A stretch of 64,000 nt of DNA, taken from assembly GCF_027532185.1 (NCBI RefSeq), contig NZ_JAPZSV010000003.1, forward strand, positions 1 through 64,000. The letters run 5' to 3'. The first letter of the stretch is position 1. Every line of letters begins with the position of its first letter. The position numbers were made by a program, and so were the translations under genes. The notes below the pieces were generated by a model. The model saw only the letters and a program-made list of their open reading frames with translations, was not told the DNA's origin and made no database searches. The DNA is from Hylemonella sp. GTDB taxonomy: Bacteria > Pseudomonadota > Gammaproteobacteria > Burkholderiales > Burkholderiaceae_C. Of this stretch, positions 1 through 8,698 are shown in pieces.

Positions 1-547
1 CTTGCGTCGCCAAGAAAAGTAGGCAAAAGAAGGCGACCCTGGTGTCTGTGACCCCGGCTTTGCCGGGGCAACCTGCGATGCTCGCGCCAGGCGGGAGCCG
101 CGCAAACTCGCTGCGCTCAAACATGCGCGTCTCTTGATCCGTCTGCCGCTGCGCTTCTCGGCACAGACACAAGGGCGGGGGATACCAACAACCGAGCAGC
201 CGAACCCCACAAGGACGCGCCGTGGCGCGTCCTTGTTGAATTGGTATTTGGTTCACATCGCCGTCATGAGGAGGCGAGTAGCGCAGGGAGCGGCGGTAAG
301 AGAAGCGCAGATGTCTGAGCCCGCAGGGCGAGTTTCTGCGCTTCCCGCCGATCCCGAGCAACGCAGCGTGCCCGGAGCGCAGCGCAGGGTCGACGAATCC
401 GGCTCGCCTTTCTTTGCCTACTTTCTTTGGCGACGCAAAGAAAGTAGGTGCGCTGCCGGGCGCATATCCCGGCCAAACCAAGCCACCGGGGCGAGACCCC
501 GCAAGCCATGCAAGAGAAACTGGACCGACTAAAATCAGGCCCACACA
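1..547. repeat. gene-free stretch bounded by an inverted repeat pair (MITE-like)
   Basis: I see no credible gene here; the two open frames in the stretch have no recognisable protein features and look like chance frames in GC-rich DNA. Bases 1-41 and about 403-440 are the same roughly 38-base motif in opposite orientation, with a few mismatches. They enclose about 360 bases. The interior carries further short palindromic pieces (for example around 46-68). This layout resembles a non-autonomous mobile or REP-like intergenic element of the kind scattered in Comamonadaceae genomes. That comparison is from memory, and copy number could not be checked. Confidence 0.5.
417..448. repeat. perfect 13-bp inverted repeat hairpin
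   Basis: Arms 417-429 (CCTACTTTCTTTG) and 436-448 are exact reverse complements around the 6-base loop 430-435. This is the right-hand unit of the inverted repeat pair that bounds the gene-free stretch. It has no T-run, so it does not look like a simple terminator. Confidence 0.75.
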
Positions 548-576
548 CCCCCCGCGAAGTGCGCAGGGGGTTTTTG
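548..576 (+). terminator. hairpin plus T-run just before mfd
   Basis: CCCCC at 549-553 pairs with GGGGG at 566-570, with GCG/CGC extending the stem. Five T follow at 571-575. It has the form of a rho-independent terminator reading +. It sits only about 10 bases before the mfd start codon. It either ends transcription entering from the left, so that mfd needs a promoter at or beyond it, or acts as an attenuator in the mfd leader. The sequence alone does not decide. Confidence 0.55.
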
Positions 577-586
577 TGTTTTCTGC

Positions 587-3500
587 ATGGACCTGCCCAA
601 ACTTCAAACTGGCAAGCGCTACACGCTGCCCCGCCCTGCCGGCTCCGCCGACGCCCTGCTCCTGGCCCGCCTCGCCCTGCGTGAGAAGGAGGCCGGCCGC
701 CTGCTGGCCATCGTCTGCGCCGATGCGACGGACGCCCAGCGCCTGATCGACGAGATCGCCTTCTTCGACCCGGATCTGCGCTGCGCCCTGTTTCCCGACT
801 GGGAGACCCTGCCCTACGACACCTTCTCGCCGCACCAGGACCTGATCAGCGAGCGCCTGGCCACGCTCTGGCGGCTCTACAACCATGGCAAGGGCAAACC
901 CGAGGACACGACCGATGTGGTGCTGATCCCGGCCAGCACCGCGCTGTACCGCCTGGCGCCGCCCAGCTTCCTGGCCGCCACCACCTTTGCCTTCGAGACC
1001 GGGCAGAAGCTCGACGAAGCGCAGCTGCGCGCCCAGCTCACGCTGGCTGGCTACAACCACGTGACCCAGGTCGTGAGCCCGGGCGAGTACGCGGTGCGCG
1101 GCGGCCTGATCGACCTCTACCCCATGGGCTCGCAAGTGCCCTACCGCGTTGATCTGTTCGACAACGAGGTCGACTCCATCCGCACCTTCGACCCGGACAC
1201 CCAGCGCAGCCTCTACCCCGTGCCTGCCGTGCGCTTGCTGCCCGGGCGCGAGTTCCCCATGGACGAGGATTCGCGCAAGCTCTTCCGCCAGCGCTGGCGC
1301 GAGCTGCTCGAAGGCGATCCGACCAAGAGCCGGCTCTACAAGGACATCGGCGCGGGCGTGGCCACGGCCGGCATCGAGTACTACCTGCCGCTGTTCTTCG
1401 AAGCCACCGCGACCGTATTCGACTACCTGGGCAGCGGCACCGAGCACGCCGCCACCCTGGTGCTGCACGGTGATCTGGAGCCGCCGCTGCAGCGCTTCTG
1501 GCAGGACACGAAAGAACGCTACCGCCTGGCCCAGGGCGAGCCGGACCGCCCGCCCATGGCGCCGGAACACCTCTTCCTGGCCATCGAGAAGTTCTACGGC
1601 CTGGCCAACGCCCATGCGCAGCTCGCCATCCGCACGGTCGCTTCGGAAGGCGTGGCCGAATTCGATACCCTGCCCGAGCTCACCGTGGTGCGCGGCGCCG
1701 ACGACCCGCTGGCCAAGCTCAAGGACCATCTGCGCAACACCCAGCACCGCGTGCTGCTGCTGGCCGAGAGCGACGGTCGGCGCGAAAGCCTGCTGGACTT
1801 CCTGCGCGCCAGCAGCGTCATCCCGCCCGCCTTTGACTCGCTCGAAGAGTTCAAGGCCAGTGACGAGAAGCTGGGCATCGCCACCGCCGCGCTCAATGTG
1901 GGTTTCGCCTGGACCGAAGAGGGCCTGGACTTCGTCACCGAGACCGAGCTCTTCGCCACCGGCGTCAGCATGCGCCGGCGCAAGAAGCAGGAGCAGGTCA
2001 GCGACGTCGAGGCGCTGATCAAGGACCTGTCGGAGCTCAACGTTGGCGATCCGGTCGTCCACGCCCAGCACGGCATCGGCCGCTACCGCGGTCTCGTCAA
2101 CATGAGCGTAGCCACACGCGCCGACGGCAGCGAGGAGACGCAGGAATTCCTGCACCTCGAATACGCCGACCAGGCCGTGCTCTACGTGCCCGTGAGCCAG
2201 CTGCAGCTCATCAGCCGCTACACCGGGGTGAGCGCCGAAGAGGCGCCGCTGCACAAGCTGGGCTCGGGCCAGTGGGACAAGGCCAAACGCAAGGCCGCGC
2301 AGCAGATCCGCGATGCCGCGGCCGAGCTGCTCAACATCTACGCGCGCCGCGCCGCACGCGAAGGCCACGCCTTCCGCTTCTCGCCGCGCGACTACGAGCA
2401 GTTCGCCAACGACTTCGGTTTCGAGGAGACGGCCGACCAGCGCGCCGCCATCCACGCCGTGATCCAGGACATGGTGAGCCCGCGCCCCATGGATCGCCTG
2501 GTCTGCGGTGATGTGGGCTTCGGCAAGACCGAAGTCGCGCTGCGCGCCGCCTTTGTCGCGGTCACCGGCGGGCGCCAGGTGGCCTTCCTCGCGCCCACCA
2601 CCCTGCTGGCCGAGCAGCACTACCAGACCCTGGTGGACCGCTTCTCCAAATGGCCCGTGAAGGTGGCCGAGATGAGCCGCTTCCGCTCGGGCAAGGAGAT
2701 CACGGCCGCCATGAAGGGCATCGCCGACGGCAGCGTGGACATTGTGGTCGGCACGCACAAGCTGCTGAGCCCCGACACGAAGTTCAAGAACCTGGGCCTG
2801 CTCATCATCGACGAGGAACACCGTTTCGGCGTGCGCCACAAGGAAGCCATGAAGGCCCTGCGCGCCGAGGTGGACGTGCTCACGCTGACCGCCACGCCCA
2901 TTCCGCGCACCCTGGGCATGGCACTCGAAGGCCTGCGTGATCTGAGCGTGATTGCCACCGCCCCGCAGCGCCGCCTGGCCATCAAGACTTTTGTGCGCAA
3001 CGAGGACAAAGGCGTGATCCGCGAGGCCGTGCTGCGCGAACTCAAGCGCGGCGGCCAGGTCTATTTCCTGCACAACGAGGTCGAGACGATCGAAAACCGT
3101 CGCGCACGGCTCGAAGAACTGCTGCCCGAGGCGCGCATCGCCGTGGCCCACGGGCAGATGCCCGAGCGCCAGCTCGAGGCCGTGATGCGCGACTTCGTGG
3201 CCCAGCGCAGCAACCTGCTGCTGTGCTCGACCATCATCGAGACCGGCATCGACGTACCCTCGGCCAACACCATCGTCATTTCGCGCGCCGACAAGTTCGG
3301 TCTGGCCCAGCTGCACCAGCTGCGCGGGCGCGTGGGCCGCAGCCACCACCAGGCCTATGCCTACCTCATGGTGCCCGACAAGGACAGCCTCACCAAACAG
3401 GCCCAGCAGCGCCTCGACGCCATCCAGGCCATGGAAGAGCTGGGCTCCGGCTTCTACCTCGCCATGCACGACCTGGAAATCCGCGGCGCCGGCGAGGTGC

Positions 3501-4084
3501 TGGGCGAGAACCAGAGCGGCAATATGCTCGAAGTGGGCTTCCAGCTCTACAACGAGATGCTGAGTGAAGCGGTGCGCAGCCTCAAGGAAGGCAAGGAGCC
3601 GGACCTGCTGGCCCCCATGAGCGCCACCACCGACATCAACCTGCACGCCCCGGCGCTCTTGCCCGATGACTACTGCGGCGACGTGCACATGCGCCTGTCC
3701 TTCTACAAGAAGCTGGCCACGGCGAAGAAGACCGAGCAGATCGACGCGCTCATGGAAGAGCTGGTGGATCGCTTCGGCAAGCTGCCCGAGCCCACCCAGA
3801 CCCTGATCGACGTGCACCGTCTGCGCGTCATCAGCCAGCCCTATGGCGTGGTCAAGGTCGACGCCGCGCCGCACCTCATCAACATCACCTTCCGCAAGGA
3901 CGCGCCCGTGGACGGCCTGAAGGTGATCGAGCTGATCCAGAAGAACAAGCACATCAAGCTCGTCGGCAACGAGAAGCTGCGCATCGAACGCGAGCTGCCC
4001 GAGCCCAAGTCGCGCGCCCACCTCGTGCGCGATGTGCTGCGCAGCCTGGGCCAACCCAAAACCGAAACCGCGACCACCCCATGA
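587..4084 (+). CDS. mfd: transcription-repair coupling factor Mfd
   Basis: A 1165-residue protein of normal Mfd length. Mfd is an ATP-driven translocase that removes RNA polymerase stalled at DNA lesions and recruits UvrA. The UvrB-like N-terminal part contains the typical FPDWETLPYD stretch near residue 65. The CarD-like RNA polymerase interaction domain starts near residue 487 (DPVVHAQHGIGRY). Then come the Walker A motif GDVGFGKTE (about 640), the DEEH box (about 742), the second RecA lobe, and the TRCF C-terminal domain (about 1005-1110). No clear Shine-Dalgarno precedes the ATG, and a terminator-like hairpin lies directly upstream. The stop codon overlaps the serB start as ATGA, so the two are translationally coupled. 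Confidence 0.97.
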   Translation: MDLPKLQTGKRYTLPRPAGSADALLLARLALREKEAGRLLAIVCADATDAQRLIDEIAFFDPDLRCALFPDWETLPYDTFSPHQDLISERLATLWRLYNHGKGKPEDTTDVVLIPASTALYRLAPPSFLAATTFAFETGQKLDEAQLRAQLTLAGYNHVTQVVSPGEYAVRGGLIDLYPMGSQVPYRVDLFDNEVDSIRTFDPDTQRSLYPVPAVRLLPGREFPMDEDSRKLFRQRWRELLEGDPTKSRLYKDIGAGVATAGIEYYLPLFFEATATVFDYLGSGTEHAATLVLHGDLEPPLQRFWQDTKERYRLAQGEPDRPPMAPEHLFLAIEKFYGLANAHAQLAIRTVASEGVAEFDTLPELTVVRGADDPLAKLKDHLRNTQHRVLLLAESDGRRESLLDFLRASSVIPPAFDSLEEFKASDEKLGIATAALNVGFAWTEEGLDFVTETELFATGVSMRRRKKQEQVSDVEALIKDLSELNVGDPVVHAQHGIGRYRGLVNMSVATRADGSEETQEFLHLEYADQAVLYVPVSQLQLISRYTGVSAEEAPLHKLGSGQWDKAKRKAAQQIRDAAAELLNIYARRAAREGHAFRFSPRDYEQFANDFGFEETADQRAAIHAVIQDMVSPRPMDRLVCGDVGFGKTEVALRAAFVAVTGGRQVAFLAPTTLLAEQHYQTLVDRFSKWPVKVAEMSRFRSGKEITAAMKGIADGSVDIVVGTHKLLSPDTKFKNLGLLIIDEEHRFGVRHKEAMKALRAEVDVLTLTATPIPRTLGMALEGLRDLSVIATAPQRRLAIKTFVRNEDKGVIREAVLRELKRGGQVYFLHNEVETIENRRARLEELLPEARIAVAHGQMPERQLEAVMRDFVAQRSNLLLCSTIIETGIDVPSANTIVISRADKFGLAQLHQLRGRVGRSHHQAYAYLMVPDKDSLTKQAQQRLDAIQAMEELGSGFYLAMHDLEIRGAGEVLGENQSGNMLEVGFQLYNEMLSEAVRSLKEGKEPDLLAPMSATTDINLHAPALLPDDYCGDVHMRLSFYKKLATAKKTEQIDALMEELVDRFGKLPEPTQTLIDVHRLRVISQPYGVVKVDAAPHLINITFRKDAPVDGLKVIELIQKNKHIKLVGNEKLRIERELPEPKSRAHLVRDVLRSLGQPKTETATTP

Positions 4085-4794
4085 CCGCTCCCACTGAACT
4101 CTCACCCGGCCTCGTGCTGCAGGGTGTCACCCCGCCGCTGCGTCTGAGCGACTACAAGCTCATCGCCTTCGACATGGACTCCACGCTGATCAACATCGAA
4201 TGCGTGGACGAGATCGCCGACGCCGTGGGCCGCAAGGCCGAGGTCGCCGCCATCACCGAAGCCGCGATGCGCGGCGAGATCACCGACTTCAAGGACAGCC
4301 TGCGCCGCCGCGTGGCCCTGCTCAAGGGCGTGACGACCGCTGACCTGGAGGCCGTCAAGCGTGAACGCCTGCGCCTCAACCCGGGCGCGGCCGAGCTGGT
4401 GGCCGCCTGCAAGCGGGCCGGCATGAAGGTGTTGCTGGTGTCCGGTGGCTTCACCTTCTTCGCCGACCATGTGCAGCAGCTGCTGGGCATCGACTACACG
4501 CGCTCCAATGTGCTGGAGATCGTGGACGGCGTGCTCACGGGCCGCATGATCGACCAGCCCTGGGGCGACATCTGCGACGGCGCCGAGAAGCAGCGCACGC
4601 TGCTGCAGACCTGCGCACAACTCGGTGTCTCGCCGCGGCAGGCCATCGCCATGGGCGACGGCGCCAACGATCTGCCCATGATGGGCGCGGCTGGCCTCTC
4701 GGTGGCCTACCACGCCAAGCCCAAGGTGCGCGACCAGGCCATGGTGGCCATCAACAGCGGCGGACTGGACCGCCTGCTGGAGATCCTGCGGTGA
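4081..4794 (+). CDS. serB: phosphoserine phosphatase SerB
   Basis: Cytoplasmic HAD-superfamily phosphatase that releases serine from O-phosphoserine in the last step of serine synthesis. The nucleophile motif DMDST is at residues 31-35 (Asp31, Asp33). The SGG motif follows near residue 121, and the late acidic motif GDGAND is present. At 237 residues it is shorter than the roughly 320-residue E. coli enzyme because it lacks the N-terminal regulatory extension; short forms like this are usual in Burkholderiales. Its ATG overlaps the mfd stop, and its own TGA overlaps the GTG of the next gene, so it is the middle of a coupled three-gene run. Confidence 0.94.
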   Translation: MTAPTELSPGLVLQGVTPPLRLSDYKLIAFDMDSTLINIECVDEIADAVGRKAEVAAITEAAMRGEITDFKDSLRRRVALLKGVTTADLEAVKRERLRLNPGAAELVAACKRAGMKVLLVSGGFTFFADHVQQLLGIDYTRSNVLEIVDGVLTGRMIDQPWGDICDGAEKQRTLLQTCAQLGVSPRQAIAMGDGANDLPMMGAAGLSVAYHAKPKVRDQAMVAINSGGLDRLLEILR

Positions 4795-5348
4795 ATGCGC
4801 GGCTGCAGCGCCTGGGCGCAGGCTTCAAGGCCTGGCTGTTCAACTGGCGCGCCCATGCCGCCACGCTGATGGTCTTCGTCGTCGCTGTGCTGGCGCTCAA
4901 CGCCTGGCAGACGCGCGATCTGCCCGCCGGGCCTGCACCGGATTTCCAGGCCCCGCTGGTCGGTGCAGTCGGCACCGAAGAGATCACGCTCGAAGCCTGG
5001 CGCGCCCAGCACCCGGGCCGCGCCGTGGCCCTGCACTTCTGGGCCGAGTGGTGCGGCATCTGCCGCGCCGAAGAAGGCTCCATCACCGACCTGCAAGAGG
5101 ACTGGCCCGTGCTGACCATCGCCATGCGCTCAGGCGATGCGGCCAAGGTGGCGCGCGTGATGGCGCAGCGTGAGCTGCCCTGGCTGGCCGCCGTCGATGC
5201 CAACGGCAGCCTCACGGCGCGCTACGGCTTCAAGGCCGTGCCGGCCTTCGTGGTGCTCGACGCCCAGGGCCGTGTGCGCCACGCCAGCGTGGGCTACACG
5301 CCCGAGCTCGGCATGCGGCTGCGCCTGTGGCTGGCGCAGCACTTTTGA
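4791..5348 (+). CDS. membrane-anchored thioredoxin-like disulfide oxidoreductase (ScsD/TlpA-like)
   Basis: A 185-residue protein with one N-terminal membrane segment (about 22-38) and a periplasmic thioredoxin fold. The active site is WCGIC with Cys88 and Cys91, and a conserved cis-proline region (VPAFVVLD) lies about 70 residues later. Such proteins reduce or isomerise disulfides in exported proteins and often support copper tolerance or cytochrome maturation; the exact client is not shown. The start is GTG at 4791, overlapping the serB stop (GTGA); the nearby ATG at 4795 is in another frame. Closest family name is ScsD, but TlpA/ResA-like is also possible. Confidence 0.8.
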   Translation: MNARLQRLGAGFKAWLFNWRAHAATLMVFVVAVLALNAWQTRDLPAGPAPDFQAPLVGAVGTEEITLEAWRAQHPGRAVALHFWAEWCGICRAEEGSITDLQEDWPVLTIAMRSGDAAKVARVMAQRELPWLAAVDANGSLTARYGFKAVPAFVVLDAQGRVRHASVGYTPELGMRLRLWLAQHF

Positions 5349-5360
5349 AGATCGGGGCGC

Positions 5361-6314
5361 TCAGTTCCCGATCTTCACGCTCAGGCCGGTGATCAGCGAG
5401 AGGTCGTACTTCTCGGCCGGCGGCGGTGACTGGCTGTCGTAGCGGCTCTGCAGCTTGACGCTCAGGCTCAGCGTCTCGTTGATGTCCACCAGCAGGCCCG
5501 CGTCGAAGGTCGCTCGCACACCCTGCCCCTTGAGCAGGCCAGGATAGATGACAAGTTTCTGGGTGAAGCGCGTGCTGCCCGCGAACTGGTGCGCGGACTC
5601 CTGGCCGAACAGGGTCTCGGTGGTGGTGTAGTGCTTGCGCAGCGCACCGTCGATTTCCACGCCCTCGCCGCGGTAGTAGTCCTCGCGCCAGGAGAGACCG
5701 GCATAGACATCCCAGGTCAGCTCAGCATCCTTGTAGACGTGACGGCCCAGACCGGTGCTGACCAGGGTGCGCAAATCCAGATCGCGCACGCGGTCGTGGC
5801 TGAATTCCAGGCCGACGAAACCGAACTCCCGCTCGGTGATGTCGCGGTCATACCGCGTGCCCGCGCGCCAGCGCCGGGCGGTGACGCTGGTCGTCACCAC
5901 CCCATCGGTCTCGGTGCGCGCGCGACTCTCCAGGAAGTTGCCGAACAGCGAGAGCTTGTCCTCGGTGCGCGTGTAGGTGGTGTCCAGCGTCAGGTTGAAG
6001 GCCTGCCCGTCGGTATTGCCCGAAGACAGCGTGAGCCCGGCACCGAAATCGCCCGCCCAGCGGCCGCCCGGCTCCAGCTGCAGCGGCGGCACATAGGCCG
6101 GCTGCACGGGCGGTGCGGGCGTCGTGGCCGGCACTTCGGGCGCCGGCTCGGCGGCTGGCGCGGGCTCCACCACCACGGGCGCCACCTCGGGCGCGCGCAG
6201 GGGCACGGCGACCGGTTCGGTCACCGCGGGGGTTTCTGAAGGGGTGGAGTTGGCCGCTTGGGCCAAGGCCACGCTGCCGGCCAGCAGCCATGGCAAGAGG
6301 AACGCTTGCTTCAT
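5361..6314 (-). CDS. DUF481 outer membrane beta-barrel protein (YdiY-like)
   Basis: A 317-residue exported protein. Residues 1-20 form a signal peptide ending in AQA. About 60 residues of Pro/Ala/Val-rich low-complexity sequence follow, then a region of alternating aromatic/polar strands ending in a short hydrophobic strand, as in the DUF481 (salt-induced outer membrane protein) family. The function of the family is unclear; it is thought to form a small barrel. The proline-rich spacer could span periplasm or peptidoglycan. It converges on the thioredoxin gene with a 12-base gap and is transcribed alone. Confidence 0.8.
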   Translation of the reverse strand: MKQAFLLPWLLAGSVALAQAANSTPSETPAVTEPVAVPLRAPEVAPVVVEPAPAAEPAPEVPATTPAPPVQPAYVPPLQLEPGGRWAGDFGAGLTLSSGNTDGQAFNLTLDTTYTRTEDKLSLFGNFLESRARTETDGVVTTSVTARRWRAGTRYDRDITEREFGFVGLEFSHDRVRDLDLRTLVSTGLGRHVYKDAELTWDVYAGLSWREDYYRGEGVEIDGALRKHYTTTETLFGQESAHQFAGSTRFTQKLVIYPGLLKGQGVRATFDAGLLVDINETLSLSVKLQSRYDSQSPPPAEKYDLSLITGLSVKIGN

Positions 6315-6372
6315 CTCAGGGGGGGGTCAATCGGTGCGTGTCGCCGGCCTGCAAACCGGTGCACAGCCCCGA

Positions 6373-7956
6373 TTATCCCCGCTCGATGTGCGCACGGCCC
6401 GTGGGGACTTCGAATTGCGCCAGGGTGTAGGCACCGGAGTCCGCACGCGTCACGTCCTCCACCGCACGCAGCGTGGTGCGCAGGCGCTGCGGCGTGAACT
6501 CGGCCAGGCCATAGCCGCGGTGCTGCGCCTCGCCGTAGACGAAGTGCGGGTTCTCGGCCAGGCGCTCGGCCGCCAGCGCCATCCCCGAGGCGCTGGCACG
6601 CGAGCTGATGCTGGTGCCGCAGAATTCCACGCCGATGTTGGCGCTGTCCGCGCGGCTGTAATCGGCTTTCACGTGTCCGACCCAGTTCTCGTGCACATCG
6701 CCACCGAAGAACACCGGGTTGCTCACGCGGTGGCGCTGCAACGCATCGAGCAGGCGGGTGCGCGCCGCGGGGTAACCGTCCCAGCCGTCGTTCCAGAAAC
6801 GCTGGCCCGGGCCGGGCCGCGCATCGCGCGGCCCGAACAAGGTCTGCTGCCCGATCACGTTCCAGCGCCCGGCGCTGCGCGCCAGCGCCTGGTCCAGCCA
6901 TTGCTCCTGCGCCGCGCCCAGGTAGCTGCGCTGCGGCTCGGCCCATTCGGCGCACTGCGCGGGGTCGATCAGGCTGCCGCCGTCCTTCACGCAGGCCTGG
7001 CGGTCGCGGTACTGGCGGCCGTCGAGCAGGTGCAGCGTGGCCAGGCGGCCCCAGGCCACCTGCTGGTGGATGCGCAGTTCGGCCCCGTGCGGGCGCTGCT
7101 GCAGACCTCCCAGCCCCTGCGTCAGCATCGAGGCGCGCACCGGCATGTGCTCGTACCAGGCTTGGTAGGCCGCGGCGCGGCGCGCCGCGAAATCCGGTGC
7201 CGTGCCCAGCACGGGCATGCCATTGCCTGCGTGCAGTGCGGCGTAGTCGTTCTGCACCTCGTGGTCGTCCCAGGTGAGCAGCCAGGGGCAGGCCGCGTGC
7301 ATGGCCTGCAGGTCCGGGTCGCTGCGGTGCAGGGCGTAGCGCGCGCGGTAGTCGTCCAGCGTCAACACCCAGCCCCCGCTCACGGGACGCACGGCGTTCT
7401 GCGCGCCCGGGTATTCGTAGATGTAGTCGCCGAGGAAGAGCACCAGGTCTGGCGCGTCGGCGCGCAGATGCCGCCACGCCGCGTAATAGCCATGCTCCCA
7501 GCGCTGGCAGGAGGCATAGCCCACGCGCAGGCGCGCCGCCTCGGCGCCCGGCGCCGGTGCCGTGCGCGTACGGCCCACAGAGCTGACGGCGTCGCCCAAC
7601 ATGAAGCGGTAGTAATACCAGCGGTCCGGCGCCAGGCCCTGCACCTCGGCGTGTACCGCATGGCCCAGGTCGGGCACCGCCTGTACCTGGCCGCTGCGCG
7701 CCAGGCGCGTGAAAGCCTCGTCATGCGCCACTTCCCAGCGCAGGGTCAGCTCACGCGTCTGCGGCTCGGGGAAATGCAGGCGCGTCCAAAGCACCACCCC
7801 ATCCGGCTCGGGTGCGCCGCTGGCCACGCCCAGGGCAAAGGGGTCGCTGCCCAGGCGCGCGCTGCGGCTCCAGGCGCTGCGTGGCAACCAGAGTGTGGTG
7901 GCGGTAGCCGCGGCCAGACGCAAAAGCTGGCGGCGTTCGGAAAAGTCCTGCGACAT
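6373..7956 (-). CDS. phoD: PhoD-type alkaline phosphatase/phosphodiesterase, Tat-exported
   Basis: A metallophosphoesterase of the PhoD family (about 527 residues from the chosen start), expected to release phosphate from phosphoesters in the periplasm. The N-terminus carries a twin-arginine signal (SERRQLLRLAA, arginines at 8-9), followed by a PhoD N-terminal Ig-like domain with the DPFALGVASGAPEPDGVVLW segment. Metal-ligand motifs include FLGDYIYEYPG and WDDHEVQNDY, and the C-terminal GGDVHENWVG motif is present. The ATG at 7956 puts the RR motif at the right place. In-frame ATGs at 7986 and 7989 would add about ten residues and cannot be excluded. No convincing Shine-Dalgarno is seen for either. 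Confidence 0.88.
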   Translation of the reverse strand: MSQDFSERRQLLRLAAATATTLWLPRSAWSRSARLGSDPFALGVASGAPEPDGVVLWTRLHFPEPQTRELTLRWEVAHDEAFTRLARSGQVQAVPDLGHAVHAEVQGLAPDRWYYYRFMLGDAVSSVGRTRTAPAPGAEAARLRVGYASCQRWEHGYYAAWRHLRADAPDLVLFLGDYIYEYPGAQNAVRPVSGGWVLTLDDYRARYALHRSDPDLQAMHAACPWLLTWDDHEVQNDYAALHAGNGMPVLGTAPDFAARRAAAYQAWYEHMPVRASMLTQGLGGLQQRPHGAELRIHQQVAWGRLATLHLLDGRQYRDRQACVKDGGSLIDPAQCAEWAEPQRSYLGAAQEQWLDQALARSAGRWNVIGQQTLFGPRDARPGPGQRFWNDGWDGYPAARTRLLDALQRHRVSNPVFFGGDVHENWVGHVKADYSRADSANIGVEFCGTSISSRASASGMALAAERLAENPHFVYGEAQHRGYGLAEFTPQRLRTTLRAVEDVTRADSGAYTLAQFEVPTGRAHIERG

Positions 7957-8041
7957 GGTGGCGAATCTGGAGGGTGACGCGGGCATCATGCCACGCGTTC
8001 GTGACGGAAATATCGCCACCTGACCGCCCGGCGGCGCGCGG

Positions 8042-8069
8042 TTGACAGCCCCCTGCCTCTGACTAAAAT
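8042..8069 (+). promoter_or_regulatory. sigma-70 promoter for the small-protein cassette
   Basis: Consensus -35 TTGACA at 8042-8047, a 16-base spacer, and -10 TAAAAT at 8064-8069. It is placed 28 bases before the ATG at 8098. This is the best-matching vegetative promoter I found in the window. Confidence 0.75.
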
Positions 8070-8097
8070 TTGGGCAATCCACACTTGGGAGTCCGTC

Positions 8098-8325
8098 ATG
8101 GCAACCGAAGGCATTTCCTCCAGCAGCCCCGTCTCTCCCCCGCCCCGCGCCAACGCGAACAACCGCGCGCAGGAATTCCGCGCCGAGCAGCAGCGCGTGC
8201 AGAACGAACAGACCCAGCGCGAATCCCAGGCCGCCCAGGCCGCGGAGCGCGAAGCCCGCCAGCGCGAACCGGTGGTCAACACCCAGGGCCAGACCACGGG
8301 CCGCATCGTCAACGAGCGGGCCTGA
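8098..8325 (+). CDS. small hydrophilic protein of unknown function, first of two
   Basis: A 75-residue protein that I do not recognise. The first 20 residues are Ser/Pro-rich. The middle (about 22-58) is dominated by Gln, Glu, Arg and Ala in a pattern that would form a charged helix or coiled coil. The tail (VVNTQGQTTGRIVNERA) looks like a short conserved motif. No signal peptide or membrane segment is present. A strong promoter lies directly upstream, and a second small gene follows after 14 bases, with a terminator behind it. The pair therefore forms an isolated, well expressed cassette. A structural or flagellar/surface-related helper is possible but unsupported. Confidence 0.65.
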   Translation: MATEGISSSSPVSPPPRANANNRAQEFRAEQQRVQNEQTQRESQAAQAAEREARQREPVVNTQGQTTGRIVNERA

Positions 8326-8339
8326 ACCCAAGGCGCCCC

Positions 8340-8636
8340 ATGGTCCTCGCTCTCAGCTCCCTCAACGGCGGCACGCCCAGCGTGCGCAGCCAGCTGAGCC
8401 AGTACCAGGCCCAGCTGCAGCAGGCCCGCCAGGAGGCCAGCCGCGCCGCCGACCGCGTGGCCCGCCTGGAGCAGCAGACCCAGGTGGCGCGCAGCGAATC
8501 GGTGCGCGCCGACGAGCGCGTGCGCGGCCTCGAAGGCAACGCGCCCAGGGAGCCGCTCAGCAGCAGCCCCACCACCCGCCGCACTATCAACACCCTGAGC
8601 CAGCTCAGCGGTACCCTGCTCGACGAAACGGCCTGA
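8340..8636 (+). CDS. small coiled-coil protein of unknown function, second of two
   Basis: A 98-residue protein beginning MVLALSSLNGG. Residues about 15-65 show regular hydrophobic spacing in a Gln/Ala/Arg-rich helix typical of a coiled coil. The C-terminal 30 residues are Ser/Thr-rich and end in a short amphipathic helix (TINTLSQLSGTLLDE). There is no export signal. It starts 14 bases after the preceding small gene and ends 20 bases before a rho-independent terminator, so both are cotranscribed. Both are helix-rich and lack recognised domains; they may act together. Confidence 0.6.
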   Translation: MVLALSSLNGGTPSVRSQLSQYQAQLQQARQEASRAADRVARLEQQTQVARSESVRADERVRGLEGNAPREPLSSSPTTRRTINTLSQLSGTLLDETA

Positions 8637-8656
8637 CTCTCTGCCCCGCCAACGAC

Positions 8657-8680
8657 AACGGCCCTCGTGAGGGCCGTTTT
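8657..8680 (+). terminator. rho-independent terminator after the small-protein cassette
   Basis: AACGGCCCTC (8657-8666) is complementary to GAGGGCCGTT (8669-8678), giving a GC-rich stem with a small loop followed by TTTT (8677-8680). It closes the + strand cassette and lies 19 bases beyond the end of the converging rlmB gene. Confidence 0.85.
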
Positions 8681-8698
8681 GCATGGTGTGCTGGCGAC

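Noticed and set aside
134-548. Open frames of about 130 and 94 residues at the left end
   Set aside because: They overlap on opposite strands, contain the repeat hairpin, show Arg/Ala/Pro-biased chance composition and no start signals.
6124-7977. A 617-codon open frame on + opposite the PhoD gene
   Set aside because: It is the complement of a clear PhoD protein with all motifs; the + translation is Ala/Arg/Gly/His-rich with no domain.
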